Source: Plutella xylostella (taxonomy: Eukaryota > Arthropoda > Insecta > Lepidoptera > Plutellidae). From it: 64,000 nt of DNA. The notes under the pieces are model-generated. The model was not told the DNA's origin. It saw nothing but the letters and a program-made list of their open reading frames with translations, and searched no databases. The stretch covers positions 1,922,001 to 1,986,000 of the forward strand of contig NC_063987.1 in NCBI RefSeq assembly GCF_932276165.1, written 5' to 3'. Both the position numbers and the translations under genes were made by a program. Numbering within the stretch: the first letter of the stretch is position 1; each line of letters begins with the position of its first letter. This document shows positions 44,186-56,718 of this stretch, piece by piece.

Positions 44186-45440
44186 ACATATTTATTATTT
44201 TTTAAAGATCCGTGTTATGTATAATTTTGGTTTACCAAACAACATAGAAAACATTCCCCTTAAAAACCATAGCTAACTGAAAACATTACCCACAGACCCA
44301 AAATAACCGTATTTTCCCAGTTAACCACTCGGAAAGACGTGCCAATTTAATTTTAAATTCCTAATTCTTTCCTTTTCGTCCATTATGACGTCTACATTCT
44401 GTCCCATTAACCGGACAATAGACTTTTTGCGCGCAAAGGGTTAATACTCTTGCGTAATTTTGGCTAAATTAAAACGGCTGTGCACCGAAAGGGTTAAGAG
44501 AAAAAAATGGCGTAGGGGTTTGTTGCAATGATTATCTAGACTTTAGGGCTTCTGTTTTGTAGGGTGTCGAGTGTTTTGTTTAATTAAAAGCTCCTGCTTT
44601 ATAGAGCAGTTCCTATAGGAGTACCTAGTTATAGATAAATAAAAAAGTATGCTATCAAATGATTGATGGATAGGACTGAACTTACAAATATAGGGTGTTA
44701 CAGAGGTTCTATTTAACGGCTTAAAATTTGTTAATTTAATATTGCGTATAGTTAAATCTAGATAGATCAGACAGTGCCCAGTTTATGCATTAAAAAAACA
44801 TTCGAATCTGTGTCAGAGTTCGCAGGCAGTCAAACGTTCAAACTTGTAAAATCAGTATTTTAAAAAAACCTAACCATGTACGTAGTAATTTACCTTCAAA
44901 ACACATGTCTACATTAAACGAAATAGAAAAAAAAACCTTTTCACGTCCCGTTAGATACACTCCGATCGTAAATTTATCTCCAAGACTATTAGTTCGATAA
45001 AATTCTCCAACAAACCATAAATAAAGACTGCTGATCGATTACTAGCTTCCTTTAACAAAAACATTTAACCCATTATAACCTTTATATTAAGTCAGTAGAG
45101 AATAAAATCGCTTGGCTTTTTAATAGGGAAAAGGTTGGTCAGATAGGTAAAGTCCTATGGGAGTGTTTTGTCCGAAACTAAACTTATTTATTCTAAACTG
45201 ACTGAATAAAATATTAGACGTTTTGGAAATCGAATTGACATGATGATTTATTACTTTTTTTGTGATAGATTACCGTTTAAAATACTTTTTGGGAAGGGGT
45301 TTAACGCATCAATGCAATGGAAATACATACAGATATTATAAAAAGTCTTGATCTTATAAACCTACATTACAGCAGTTAAATGCATTGAAATTCATCATTT
45401 TATTTTTTAAATAAAATAACACTATAGCTAGTTTCTTCTC
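44186..45440. other. intergenic, nothing recognised
   Basis: No gene or repeat that I can support. Confidence 0.35.
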
Positions 45441-45615
45441 CTTTAGCCCATAGCAGTTCACTGCTGGACATAGGCCTCTCCTAAAGTACGCCACTGGGTG
45501 CCATCAAAATGTTTCCGCATCCAATCTTTACCAGTCACCTTTTCTAAGCTTTACTTGCAAGTCGTCACCCCTCCTAGCCGGAGGGCGTCCGATTATTTCC
45601 TACACCCAAGAAATT
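45441..45615 (-). pseudogene. RTE-type C-terminal scrap and 3' end
   Basis: In reverse, GGACGCCCTCCGGCTAG, GACTGGTAAAGATTGGATGC, GGCACCCAGTGGCGTAC and CAGCAGTGAACTGCTATGG align in order with 3720-3850. Frames are broken by several stops, so it is an old copy. Confidence 0.7.
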
Positions 45616-46581
45616 CTGTCTACAACTCTGCAGCATAAATATGTGTAAACTAATTCTTATTCAAAATTCCATCATAAACTTACCCTTCCTATGTAAGTTC
45701 CTACTTAGAGCCATTCCTATTCGTACAAACTTGCGCCGCGGAATAACACGACTGTAAACCAAACGTGTCATAAACAATATTAAATCCTGGAACTCTACCA
45801 AGAAATAACGATGTAGAGTTGGTAAATATAATGAACTCCAGAGTGTTTCTGTTATTATTTATTGATCAAAAACATTATTTTATCTGTATTTTAACTCGTT
45901 CATGTAAAGTTTTTAAACTTTCGATGGAAAGATGGGTGTGAAATATGTGAACCTAGATTTGTTTACCCGTAGTAGTCATTTCGGTAGGTAATTGACCGAC
46001 AGGGTTTTGCTTTTTTATTAATCTTCGTAAAGCTAATAGGTTTTAATGACGCTATCAAATTCTCACTACATTATTGAATACTCTAGCCCGCTAGTGCACT
46101 TTTGAATATCAGTAACAGTATATAAATACTATGTATATAATATGATACCAAGTAAGTACTGATACTGATCGACTTTTGAGTTTGGAAACTTGTATTTGTA
46201 TGTAGATCGGCTAATATGATTATTTATTTGACTTTCAACTTTACATCTATTCTATTAGGGACCAAGGATACAACATCCAAATGACTGAAAGCACTCAGGT
46301 CCAGGAGCTTTTTAGCAAGAATACAGAAAGAGGTTATTTACTAAAAGCTTTGTGTAAGCTTTCTTAACAAATAGTACTTTGGCCAAGAAGATCAAGCATA
46401 AATATTGGGTTTGTAAACTTTTTAGTACTTATTGAAACAACACATGCAAGTGATAAGTGCCATTTTTTTAAGAAATAATGAATAAAAAACAAGTTATGCC
46501 ACGGTTGAGATAATGAGCAATGAAACAGTTTTCCTAAACTAGCTTAATGGCGCCGCCTGCAATATTGAAGTACATTATATA
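45616..46581. other. intergenic, nothing recognised
   Basis: No gene or repeat that I can support. Confidence 0.35.
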
Positions 46582-46830
46582 TACACTCACGTGCAAAGAA
46601 ACAGGAACTGGAAATTTGAGCCATTTGGTATCTGCATTTTGTAAGTGGAATTTTTTTTAAACATTTAATAGGAAATTTGAACAAAATATTTACGTTTTTA
46701 GTTAGTTATATCCTGATTATCTATTAAATGTTCTTAAATGTTGCAGAAGGCATCATTTAAGCTAGCATTTTCCGTTTAGGAGTAATTTTGTGTTTTTCTC
46801 AGTGCAACCTTTTCATTGCCCGTGAGTGTA
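46582..46830. mobile_element. MITE family C, full-length copy (249 bp)
   Basis: The left end TACACTCACGTGCAAAGAAA and the right end TTTCATTGCCCGTGAGTGTA are complementary, and both sides end in TA. This is the longest and best-ended copy of the family. The region upstream is TATATA, compatible with a TA target. Confidence 0.85.
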
Positions 46831-47897
46831 ACAGCGCACTAGAATATTAACAACTAAAAACGTAAATATTGTACACAAATCTAAATTAAAAAATTGGGAT
46901 CATTTTGGTGTCGATATTTTCTAACATTTTCATTGCTGATGGGTGTAGAATGTAGATATTATAAATACGATCTTAGAATAATTTTAATCATCTTAATCTA
47001 CAGTACGAACATAAAACTGGTTTCAAATACGACAGCCGCGACATCGACGAGCCTGCAGTGTATCCGTATGCAAAACTTATGATTTATAACTACACCATGT
47101 GCTTTATACCAACACTATTCTGCTAAAATAAATTTGAAACAGCGCCCAATAATAAAAGTAGTTTACATTATTTCAAGTATAGTTTCTAAGAAATTCCCGA
47201 GATCTTATTGATATCAGTGTTTTTTTTGATTAACCAACCAAAGCTTCACAGCAGTTTGAACCGAGCAGTTCTTATTAGTAAAGGCCACAAGGATTTTAAA
47301 TTTCGGGTTGATAAATCGGATATGTTTTATCATAATAGTAACACATTTAAAATCCTGAAACCCTTAAAGAAATAAAGCTAGGAATATACCAGTACATTTA
47401 CTTACTTATATGTATAATTTTACTTATTACCCAACCCCTATTACTTACTGTACCCAGCGTACACTATCCTAGGTCACTCATAAATATCAAGACCATCAAA
47501 AATAGAAAAAGCTTTACTAGAATTGCCTCTTTCAGTAAGGGAATGTAAGAAACTTACAGGTAGATGACAGTTTCTGCTTATTCAAGACGTGATTTGCATC
47601 GGTACAACCTATTCAATATCTATTGACCCCTAACACATCACTAGTTCAAGCTAAAACAGCCTCTACCACCTTCTCTTAGCTAGTATGTGGACAATTATTT
47701 CCCAAAGCACGGGGGACTGAATAACCTGAATGATCAACTGCAGAAGGAATATGTAAGCAAAGGAGCTTTTTGAAGCGAAATGTCGAATTGTAATTGACAG
47801 ATGGCGCGGATTTGGCTTTCCTCTGATTTGTCTGACGCCATCTTTGTTTAAGTTTGAGAATAGAGTCAGCAAAATAGATATGTTACCATTATTACTT
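46831..47897. other. intergenic; small inverted repeats only
   Basis: AGGATTTTAAAT (about 47290) and ATTTAAAATCCT (about 47346) are perfect 12-base complements. AGATGGCG and CGCCATCT near 47800-47845 pair likewise. Neither is long enough to name an element. Confidence 0.4.
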
Positions 47898-47910
47898 TGT
47901 GAAAAAACGC

Positions 47911-48106
47911 GTAGTTACCGTAGTACCTGACTACTGAGCCGATGGTCCCGGGTTCGATTCCCGGCTGGGGCAGATATTTGTTTAAACACAGATATTTGTT
48001 CTCGGGTCTTGGATGTCCTGGCGAAAAGTGGGTGCAGCAATGCACCTCTGCCTACCCCGCAAGGGAGTACATTAGTACAAGGCGTGAGTGCGTGTGTGTG
48101 TGTGTG
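47911..48106 (+). mobile_element. SINE family A, internally deleted, 13-bp target duplication
   Basis: The A-box part is shortened and about 55 bases of the body are missing (GTCTTGGATGTCCTGGCGAA joins two parts normally separated), but the B box and 3' end are intact. TGTGAAAAAACGC flanks it (47898-47910 and 48107-48119). Confidence 0.9.
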
Positions 48107-48119
48107 TGTGAAAAAACGC

Positions 48120-50044
48120 TTTCAAATTAACGTTTTTTTACAATAGTAAGCCCTAGTAATCAGGTATTTAATCGTATCTAGAAATTTGTAGAATCATGTA
48201 TTCAAGACTAGAAAAATATTTATATTCCCTTTACAAAAATATATTCATCATCCGATATCATCGTCATTTAGAGCTTTCCTTAAAGTTCAAGCATTCGAGG
48301 TTCTCACTAGGTTCAACTATATTTTCAAATGACATAAATTATGGATAAAATTATTCAGTTTATCAGCCTGAAGCTATCAGAGTCATCAAAAGAGCATAGC
48401 TAACGCAAAGTAAACATTATGTCTATTGACGCATATATCAAACGGATACACTCAATATGCATGGTACCCTAACTAATATTTGGTTTAATCATTGATTATG
48501 TCATGTTTGCCGTTTAATAATTATAACATACCAGGTAAAGCGTATCTGTAAAGAGTGGAATTTTATCAGTAAGTTTCCTGAAGCCATTAAGGAAACATTT
48601 ACCCCCACACTTATTTATAGAAAAGTTATAGGACGTTTTAGCTATTGAACTGTTTTTTTCAATTTTATTTGAATAAGGGGGTTATAGTATCTATATGTAT
48701 ACTATAATTATGACCAACTACAACTTTCGGTACCTACATATATGAAATCGCGATAAAAAATATTAACTGCTCAAAAAATCTTGGTAAGTTGTTTGTATAA
48801 CCTGCATCAATTGTTTTTCGTACTTTTAGATTTGGTGATATATTGAAGATATCTGCCCAGTGACGACTGACGACGACGACAGACGACACACAGATGCACC
48901 GATTCACATGTCAAACTTATAACTCCCCTCTTTTTTGCCAGAGGTTATCATGATTAGGATTACAAATGTAGTTAGACTCAATAAATAATTTGTACATTGA
49001 TCGATGGTGTATCCGGTTGTTTTCCATTTTCTCTCCTCAAGGGGGAGTTTTCTGTTTTTTTAACCAACATTTGTCCGGAAGTAACTGAATAAAACATATT
49101 AGGTGATGTAGCGGCTCAAATTGATGGGTGTGTCATAAATTTGTGTACGAAAACGTGAAGATAACTTAATAAAAAATAAAACAAACCTAAAATTCAGAAG
49201 TACTAAAAAATCTTTATAAAAGAAGGCTGAAAATTTTGAGTGTATAAATTAATCTTGTTTGTTAAATAAATATAACGCATTGGGCTGATGATGATTATTA
49301 AGAGACACAAAATAAGTAGATATGTACATTGTAAGTACACTTATAAATTAACACCTATCTTCATATTTCGGCTGTTAACAGCTCTTTTTCGATCGTACCT
49401 ATATTCAAACAATATTTTTATGCAGTATGAAATCAAAGGAAGGAAAATATAAACACGTACTTAATATGAATACCTACCATTAATATAGTCTGTATATTCA
49501 TAGTTTGGTCACTCAAAGCATTCTTCCGACACAAAGCAACCAATAGGGTAATTCCACACACACGCCATTCACAAGATCCATTTTCTACGAGCAGCAAAAA
49601 CTACGGGCGGTCTAGTAACTCGATTGTGAACTGAGCTTTATAATACTTAATATCTTGTACGCTGTCTAATGGAATATGAATCTTGAAGCTTTAAGGTTAC
49701 GGTTGAAATTTAAAGGGAGTAACTATGTTTATAATCCTAAATATTTTCACGCACTGTGCACGGTAGAATAGATTTTAGAGCGTAGGAATTAAGAGTGAAA
49801 TTCAATAGGGTTTGGTTTGAATTTTCTTAAACAATCGCTCTAAAAACTAATCAAATGGTCACGTGGCTCGCTGTGAGGGTCTGAGAATTTGAGAAAGTAT
49901 TTTCAAAGATATTTTACTATTATTAGTCGTCGTCTATTGTGTATGAAATATATATTTCGAATCGAATCTACTCACATATCCTATCTTTATCTACATATGT
50001 TAATAATTGATAATCGAATCTACTCACATATTATTATTATCCTA
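48120..50044. other. intergenic; probable degraded repeat near 48.9 kb
   Basis: 48835-48955 (CAGATGCACCGATTCACATG then TCAAACTTATAACTCCCCTC) looks like a common interspersed repeat end, but no second copy is in the window. Otherwise nothing was recognised. Confidence 0.35.
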
Positions 50045-50165
50045 TGTTGGCGGGGTACCCAGTAACACAGGTTTGCCACCTAGTACAGAGGAGGCCCTTG
50101 CAACTTGTACGATTGATAATTATGTAATTGAACAATAAACAATTTGGAATTTTGAATTTTTGAAT
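50045..50165 (+). repeat. retroelement 3' end with TTTGAA-like tail
   Basis: GGCGGGGTACCCAGTAACAC ... GAGGAGGCCCTTGCAACTTG ... AACAATAAACAATTTGGAAT, then TTTGAATTTTTGAATTTT: a GC-richer 3' UTR, an ATTAAA/AATAAA-like signal and a short-unit tail, the layout of a LINE 3' terminus. Confidence 0.5.
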
Positions 50166-50626
50166 TTTATTTATGTTGACCTTGTTAACGGCACGGCAGT
50201 ATTAAACTAGGTATATTATCACGGTTTAATACCTAAATTCTGGATGCCAAAAAATATAAAAAAAACTAAATAATAAATCAGTAGGCATTATAGGTATAAA
50301 ACATGAGCGAAAATTCCCAAACTCGACATACAGAGACCTCCCCTAAAACAAATGACGATTCATTTCCTCGAAGCAAACATGCGGGACATAGAGAATTGCA
50401 AATCGGCCCGCTAATCTAATAAGTGAGGCGCACAGTGGGCCGGATTCGTACTTACCTTTTGTTTTGCTATGAAGCATATGTCAAATTTTAATATTTCTAT
50501 AAATAACAATATTAATATTAAACACAATACGATTTTAGAGTTACAAGTTATGAGAAAGTACTGATGTCATTAACAAACAATAATAAAATGTATGCAGTCG
50601 ATAACAATGTTTAAACCACATCCTTA
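50166..50626. other. intergenic, nothing recognised
   Basis: No gene or repeat that I can support. Confidence 0.35.
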
Positions 50627-50889
50627 CATACCTACTGCAAATTTTAAAACCAATACTTTTCTGTTTAAAACTTTACCAATATCAACAACATTAACAAAAC
50701 ATCCCATGACTAGACCTAGACTATGTCCAATACATTCAGCCCACAGTGCTACATCTTATCATACCTACTCCAAATTCTTTAATCAATACTGTTCTGTTCC
50801 ATACTTTTCCAATTTCAAAACATTAACAATCCAAATCCCATGAATATAATAATATGTCCAAATAAATCTCACATTCAGCCCACTGTGCT
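50627..50889 (+). repeat. diverged tandem duplication, two units of about 130 bp
   Basis: Unit 1 (50627-50750) and unit 2 (50760-50889) both run CATACCTACT.CAAATT ... TTCTGTT ... ACATTAACAA ... ATCCCATGA ... TATGTCCAA ... CATTCAGCCCAC.GTGCT, in the same order and spacing. Divergence is moderate with small indels. No further unit was recognised. Confidence 0.75.
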
Positions 50890-52250
50890 CACGGTTCATT
50901 TGAGGGCGAAATGTCACAAGTTGATACATTTTTTGCTCGTATTGTAATCGAGGGCCGGTGACGTTGACAAATAAAGTCGTGTGATGGGGACGAGTCGTGC
51001 TTTTTATTGTATTCACAGGTTTGTATTCATTATGATTGTATTTATATCTATTGTATATTTTTTTGTAGGTACGTAGACTGAATTTTAGCGATTTTGTTGT
51101 AATATTTTTCGGTAGAGTGTTATCATGTTTTGGGATATTTTTAAAATGTTGGTTTTGTCAGAAGATACATTTTATGATTTGGCGGCAAAAACGCCTCATA
51201 ATTTTTTTAGAAAAAAAAAACAAAATTATATTTTAATGTGTGGGATATTTCTAGTATATATCTAGGAATTCACATGGACACATTTATAAAGGTATAAAAT
51301 TCAAAAATATAGTAGTAGTTTCAACATTTTCACCAACAACCTCAAAACAAAAAACCTCATTACGCAACACAACACTTAACCCTGTCGATAAATAACGGGA
51401 ATTAAAATAATCGAGCGACGCACATCAGATCCCACCGCCGCCGCAGGGTTAACTCTGCACTTTATGTGACGTTCAGCAATATCTGTCAAAACCTAATCCA
51501 ATAAAATGTGGATTTGTTAAAACGATGTAATTTTGACGGCTCGCCCAGGATCACTTGTTAAGCTTGCGATGTGTACAGACAGACCTTAATTGTAAAGGGG
51601 TGCAGAAGGTCTACTCAACTCAAAAAATAGGCAAATAAATTTGGTATTTTATTTTATTTTAGCAATGTCAAACTAAACATTTGCTAACGGAAAATGATTT
51701 ACGAAAAACCTTATGCAATTTTAACCAAACCTTATATATAGAATTTTAAGCAAATACATAAGCAAATACATTGATATCAGTATCAAATATATTATTTACA
51801 TTCATCTATCTTTACATTCGTCTCTCCCAAAGAGCGCAACAACAATCTATCCTCGAATCGAATACTAGGCATTTTTTTATTTATCACTTTTATTAATCAA
51901 TGGCATTTTTTTTAATTAATTAGGAAAAATACAACCAAACTGAACCGAGATAGGAACGGACCTTCTGTGTCTATTTATCGTATAGTAGACCCCAGCTGCT
52001 TTTAAGGGTTAAGCGTGGTCGTTGCAAATAATGAGACGCGTTTAAAAGAAATTTACAGTCCTTGGGGTGTTTTTGTCACGTGGCATTGAGGGTTAAACTG
52101 TTTAGTCTTGCGGTGGAGGTGTTACTTACAGAATACATAATTATTACTGTGTTGGTTCATTTAATTAATTTTTCAGTGAAAATTGTAATAAAGATGCTAT
52201 TTCTAGGTGTCTTTTAATGACGTAAAAATCATCGTACAAAAAATATGCTA
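50890..52250. other. intergenic, nothing recognised
   Basis: A small hairpin-like GGCGGCAAAAACGCC (near 51180) is the only structure noted. Confidence 0.35.
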
Positions 52251-52310
52251 TGAGCGATGAAAATTTCCACTCACAAAATGCCGACTACTAACAGCCCCAA
52301 TTTTTTAAGG
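52251..52310. repeat. left-end fragment of MITE family C
   Basis: ATGAAAATTTCCACTCACAA, then AATGCCGACTAC and CCCCAATTTTTTAA, matches the first 60 bases of family C. The rest of the element is absent. Confidence 0.55.
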
Positions 52311-52687
52311 GCCCGTACAGGGTGACGTGCCGCGCCAATTTTGGGTTTTCAATGCTCTTCACACAGCACACGCAGTGACACGCACACATGTAAGTTTGCA
52401 CAGTGGGTCGATAAACTTTTACTCGCCAACTTTATTGACAATTATGTTCAAGTACATTTTGGGTGATTTTAGGGTAAGTAAGTATAATTCTTACTTACAC
52501 TGGTAGGCACCAGGAAAGAGTAGAAATTAATAGGGGTGCCACTTTACTCTATACTCGGAACCCGATTAGCTTTCTCAAACAAATGTGGTATTTACTTGTA
52601 GAAAGGTAACTAAAAGTATTAAAGTGTAGATAATAAGTTTCGGGCATCCTCCAGCCAAATGAACCCCGACGACAAAGCAAAGTAAAT
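52311..52687. other. intergenic, nothing recognised
   Basis: No gene or repeat that I can support. Confidence 0.35.
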
Positions 52688-52905
52688 ACATAGTGTCGCA
52701 AAAGGGCTATACTAAGCCAAAAGGGGATGACTCAAGGGGTCATTCTGAACAACTTTTGTTCTGCGAGATTTGCAAATTCGCGAAAAAAAATATTCGTTTT
52801 CCATGGTAAAAAGTCACATGTCTAACAAAGTTTCTATGAAAAAGGTTTTTTTTTGTTAATTTCCAAAACTCGTAGAGCAAAAGTTCAGAATGACCCCCTG
52901 TCTTA
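52688..52905 (+). repeat. interspersed repeat with internal inverted arms
   Basis: GGGGTCATTCTGAAC ... TTTTGTTCTGCGAG (about 52737) and CTCGTAGAGCAAAAGTTCAG ... AATGACCCC (ending about 52899) are near-complements enclosing about 100 bases. The segment before the left arm (CTATACTAAGCC.AAAGGGG) recurs at 41.06 kb and about 940. Probably a MITE. Confidence 0.6.
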
Positions 52906-52906
52906 C

Positions 52907-53115
52907 TCCTTTTTAAACGACTGCCGAAGGAGGAGGGTAATGTTTTTTGATTGTATGTATGTATATATGTATGTTTGTCTGTTTCTTTGTTCCCTCCTGT
53001 AGCCTAAACGGCTTGATAGATTTTGATGTATGAGTTATTGTTAGAAGCGTATTGATGGCGCAATGGCTATAGGCTATGTGACGTTCCATTAAAATGTACA
53101 TAGCGCCCTCTTGAG
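52907..53115. repeat. probable interspersed repeat (tetranucleotide core)
   Basis: CGACTGCCGAAGGAGGAGGG then a (TGTA)n / TGTTTGTCTGTTTC core and TCCCTCCTGTAGCCTAAACG. The layout resembles microsatellite-bearing repeats of Lepidoptera. A single copy here, so family membership is inferred. Confidence 0.4.
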
Positions 53116-53249
53116 GACATAACGTGATGATCGAAAAAATAATAATTCAACTTTGCCGTGTAAGGTATCAAATGAAAGGACTTGATTTTCACATTACAAA
53201 AATATGCATATTGAAGGTATTTAAATAACAACACCAAAATTATTGAAAT

Positions 53250-53810
53250 AAAAACCGGCCAAGTGCGAGTCGGGCTCGCGCACAAAGGGTTCCGTAGCTT
53301 AAATCAACCTATCTCAAAAACTATAAGAGATACTTTGATCAAACCAAAAATCGTTGAAAGAATTAATTAGCATGCATCACCTCTATTTTTTTTAGAATTT
53401 TATACCCCGTAGTTATAAAAATAGAGGGGGGGGGGACATACTTTTTACGACTTTGAGAGCTGATATCTCAAAAACCGTTCACTTTAAGAAAATTGTTTTT
53501 TAGAAAACTTTATATCATTTTAAAAGACCTTTCCATTGATACCCCACACGGGTATGTACATCGAAAAAAAAATTCATCCCTCAGTTACATGTATGGGGGG
53601 CCCCACCCCCAATTCTTTTTTTTACTATTTAGTGTCATATTTTTGTAGCGGTTCATACAACACATATTCCCATCAAATTTCATCACTGTAGTACTTATAG
53701 TTTCCGAGTAAATCGGCTGTGACAGACGGACAGACGGACAGACGGACAGACGGACATGACGAAACTATAAGGGTTCCGTTTTTGCCATTTTGGCTACGGA
53801 ACCCTAAAAA
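53250..53810. repeat. interspersed repeat (CCGGCCAAGTGCGAGTCGG type) with GACAGACG minisatellite
   Basis: It begins AAAACCGGCCAAGTGCGAG and holds AAGGGTTCCGTAGC near its left end. It ends with a tandem (ACAGACGG)n array (53723-53755) and GGCTACGGAACCCTAA. The two GGGTTCCGTAGC phrases are inverted complements about 500 bp apart. I know this repeat type to be very widespread in moths and butterflies. No coding content. Confidence 0.75.
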
Positions 53811-54109
53811 TGATCATGAACTACCTACCGACGTAAAATTTCATAAAATAAAAACAACTAAAAAGTTACAAATAAAAAAATACAATTATAAAAAACTAAA
53901 AACCTGACTGTACGCTAAAAACATGAAAACGAGTCCCAATGTTAATGGAAAGTATCGCAGGCGGGGACCAACTTGACCGCCACTCAAGGCCGTTTTCTAA
54001 GTAACATTCAGCTAAATGGTGAACCCTCTGCTGGTATAATTTGTTTATATACCGCTTTTTCAATACCTGTAAGTACATTTTTTGGCAGCATAATATTTTT
54101 ACTTAATTT
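53811..54109. other. intergenic, nothing firm
   Basis: A minus-strand frame of 60 codons (53896-54078) looks mildly coding-like but has no recognised motif. Confidence 0.3.
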
Positions 54110-54310
54110 TAGGGTTTCGAACGTCAAAAGAAAAAAAGCAACCGTTATAGGATCTCTTTGTTGTCCGTCTGTCTGACTGACTGTCTGTCACCGCCCTTTT
54201 TCTCAGAAACGGGTAAAGATATCAAGCTTATATTTCGCATAGATGGGGAGTACCCCAAAAAAAATATTATGGTACTCCCTGTCCCACACAAGTAAATTGG
54301 GGCTTATATT
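54110..54310. repeat. fragment of a second GGGTTCCG-type lepidopteran repeat
   Basis: TTAGGGTTTCGAACGTCAAA, then ATAGGATCTCTTTGTTGTCC, a GTCTGTCTGACTGACTG tract and TTTTTCTCAGAAACGGGTAA follow the order of a common repeat family. It is truncated on the right. Confidence 0.55.
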
Positions 54311-55583
54311 TTTTCCAGTTATTTTGATGTGTATCCTTTTTTTTTCTTTGTTGTTTTGTATAAGTATGTGTTTCTTTTCTTTAAATCTGTATTTTTTTTG
54401 TTTTTGCTGTCTATGTGTCGAAAAAATGTATCTTTATCTTCAAATCACGCCATCTATCGTTTGTTTTTTTTGTGGCTACTGTCTATAGAAGAAATTCCGT
54501 CATTGACAATTTTACGTTACGAATTTATTTTTATTTATTTTATTTTTATTTTTACATTTTCGTGGAGAATCAACAGCATTTTGTTAATAAATAATTATTA
54601 CTTATGAACACATAACAACTTGATGCCATTAACAGAATGAACTTAGTAAACCCAGTAAACCTAACACATCCAGAGGAAAAACAAAATCTCTTTCTCTCTC
54701 TCTGAAAAACATACTTAATAGCCCAAACTCGATGCTTTTAGCTATTAACATCTTTGAAATAAAATTGAGCCACCACCGTGTTACTGCCCTGATCAGATCC
54801 TCACGAGACCATACCTCAACCAGCACCAAGAGACTGTATTTTTGATCCCTAACCTAATGTTCGCGCGTATTGTCATCACTTAGATCCATTCGCTATATTC
54901 CTGCTCCTCATCAGACCTTTACGAGACTGTAATATCACGAGAATATTGCACACTATCTAATTTAATTTAATGTATTGAATATACTGGAAGAATTATGCTT
55001 CCTCAATTTCAAATCAAATTATGTTGGTGTCATAAAAGTTGAAAAAGTGCAATGACAACCAATGTGCAGTGATTTTGTATCTGTACACGATAAGATCGCG
55101 AGCTGTCAGTGCTGCCTAAACCGACGTGACCCTTCTTTGGAGGCCAGCGGCCAACTGAGTCAAACGTCACTTGTGTTTATGATTTTATAACACAGAAAGC
55201 CGCCATAGATATTTGTATGAAGATTTGAGGGAAAAAAATTGCTCAAGTTTGGGATTAATTTACACAAAATAAGTGTGTGTTTATTAAAAAACAAGGTATT
55301 TAGCGCCTAGTCCAAGCCTTTAACTTTATAATATGATAAAAATCATATGAAAATTCTTTATAATTACGACACAGTTGTTACAATACGGGAGTGTGATTGA
55401 CTGGTTTTTCTTGATATTCTGAAATTAATTTACAGTTATCCATAATCATTTACTTAAATTCGAATGATTCAGCACCTAGCTAGACTCTTCAACTACCTGT
55501 GTGATTTTTTTCAAGGCTGTAGAGCATCATTTACTACATAATTCTATGACAATGCCAACCCTCGATTCCCTATTGCAGACCCT
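54311..55583. other. intergenic, nothing recognised
   Basis: T-rich and (TC)n-rich stretches only (for example 54694-54707). Confidence 0.35.
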
Positions 55584-55843
55584 TAAGGGCCGATTTTTCA
55601 ATGCTCAGGTAAACAGATAGATAGCGTTTATTCGACAGATAGCGAAATATTACATTTTTCAAATGTCAGATAGAACTTATTCGTCCAATAACTCAGTTAA
55701 CTGGAGAATAAATCTATCTGCTGCTTGGGCCGCCAGATAGGGCTTATTCGATTGATAATTTAACATTTGAGGTTATTGTAAGTTCTTTTTTGCGTTTATA
55801 ACAATTCTAAACTACCGAGCACAGAGAATAATCGTCATTTTCA

Positions 55844-56026
55844 ATGGATATTTTCGATGATATTGATGATATGGCGATCGAAGAAGAGGCAGTAATGAAC
55901 GAATATATTAATCCATTTGAAAGGAAAGTCACAGTCGTCAAAACGAGGCCTGATCATTATAGTATGGGGGATGCAAAAGAATTTCATCGCCGAAAGGCAC
56001 CAGACTATATAGAAACATTATGTTGA
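55844..56026 (+). pseudogene. Harbinger transposase N-terminal remnant
   Basis: A 60-codon frame (MDIFDDIDDMAIEEEAVMNE at the start, then INPFERK and HRRKAPDYIETLC) starts shortly after the left terminus, where the HARBI1-like transposase would begin. Its acidic start resembles that region. The DDE nuclease that should follow is missing, replaced by AT-rich sequence and an (AATA)n stretch with a possible RTE scrap (56195-56250). Identification rests mainly on position inside the element. Confidence 0.5.
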
Positions 56027-56310
56027 TTTATTTTCAATCATTAATTTTATACAACAGGAATGTAGTAGCACTTCCTTCATAAAAAATATTAAGGTACATA
56101 ATATAGTTTTTCATTTTACGATAAGTAGGTAACCTATACTATATATGTAAGTATCTTTTGCCCATAAATAAATAAATAAATATCTAAGACATCTCTCCGG
56201 CTTGGCGGGATGATCTTCAATGTCCAGTATTGGACTGCTATAGGCTGAGGAGAAAAGAGAGAAACCATCCAGTACTTGATAATAAAACATAGGTGGTATA
56301 ATTATTTCTT

Positions 56311-56718
56311 TCAGTTTTTATTTGTTAATTCTAAATTAAGGATATGTTGAATGGTAATGTTGGAGCAAATGCCTAACACCTTTTCTTCTACATCGATAAA
56401 TGGAGGTGCATTTGAAGGCCCACCTCCAGTTTTGTACATCTCCTGCCTTTGCAGGGAAGACTTCTTCTTCATTGTTTTTTTGATGCCCTCGTACTTTAAC
56501 TTAAGGGTCATGGAAAACCATGAGCGGACACTTGTGGTTATACCACTGGAGCTAAAAGAAAACTCAATTTTCTTCCATGCAGTCTCCTTATCTTTATTTG
56601 TTGCAGCATCGGTCTTTTTATTTTCTATGACATATTTGAATTTATCTACCAAACTTACTACACAGTAACTTCAGCATTATTAAAATTCGCTAAACGCTCT
56701 CTTTTTTGTGAAACCATT
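56311..56718 (-). pseudogene. Harbinger Myb/SANT-like DNA-binding protein, broken near its start
   Basis: The likely original start is at 56718. After 19 codons (ending NFNNAEVTV) come two stops and a frame change, and the frame then continues from about 56652 as VDKFKYVIENKKTDAATNKD ... AWKKIEFSF ... LKLKYEGIKKTMKKK ... MYKTGGGPS. This is the Myb/SANT-like family found in Harbinger elements and in many insect gene models. In the family this protein binds DNA and brings the transposase to the element ends. Stops and frameshift mean it is no longer a full product. Confidence 0.75.

Noticed and set aside
47942..48130. 62-codon ORF with MVPGSIPGW-like start
   Set aside because: It is a translation of the SINE A B-box region; similar spurious peptides arise from every SINE A copy.
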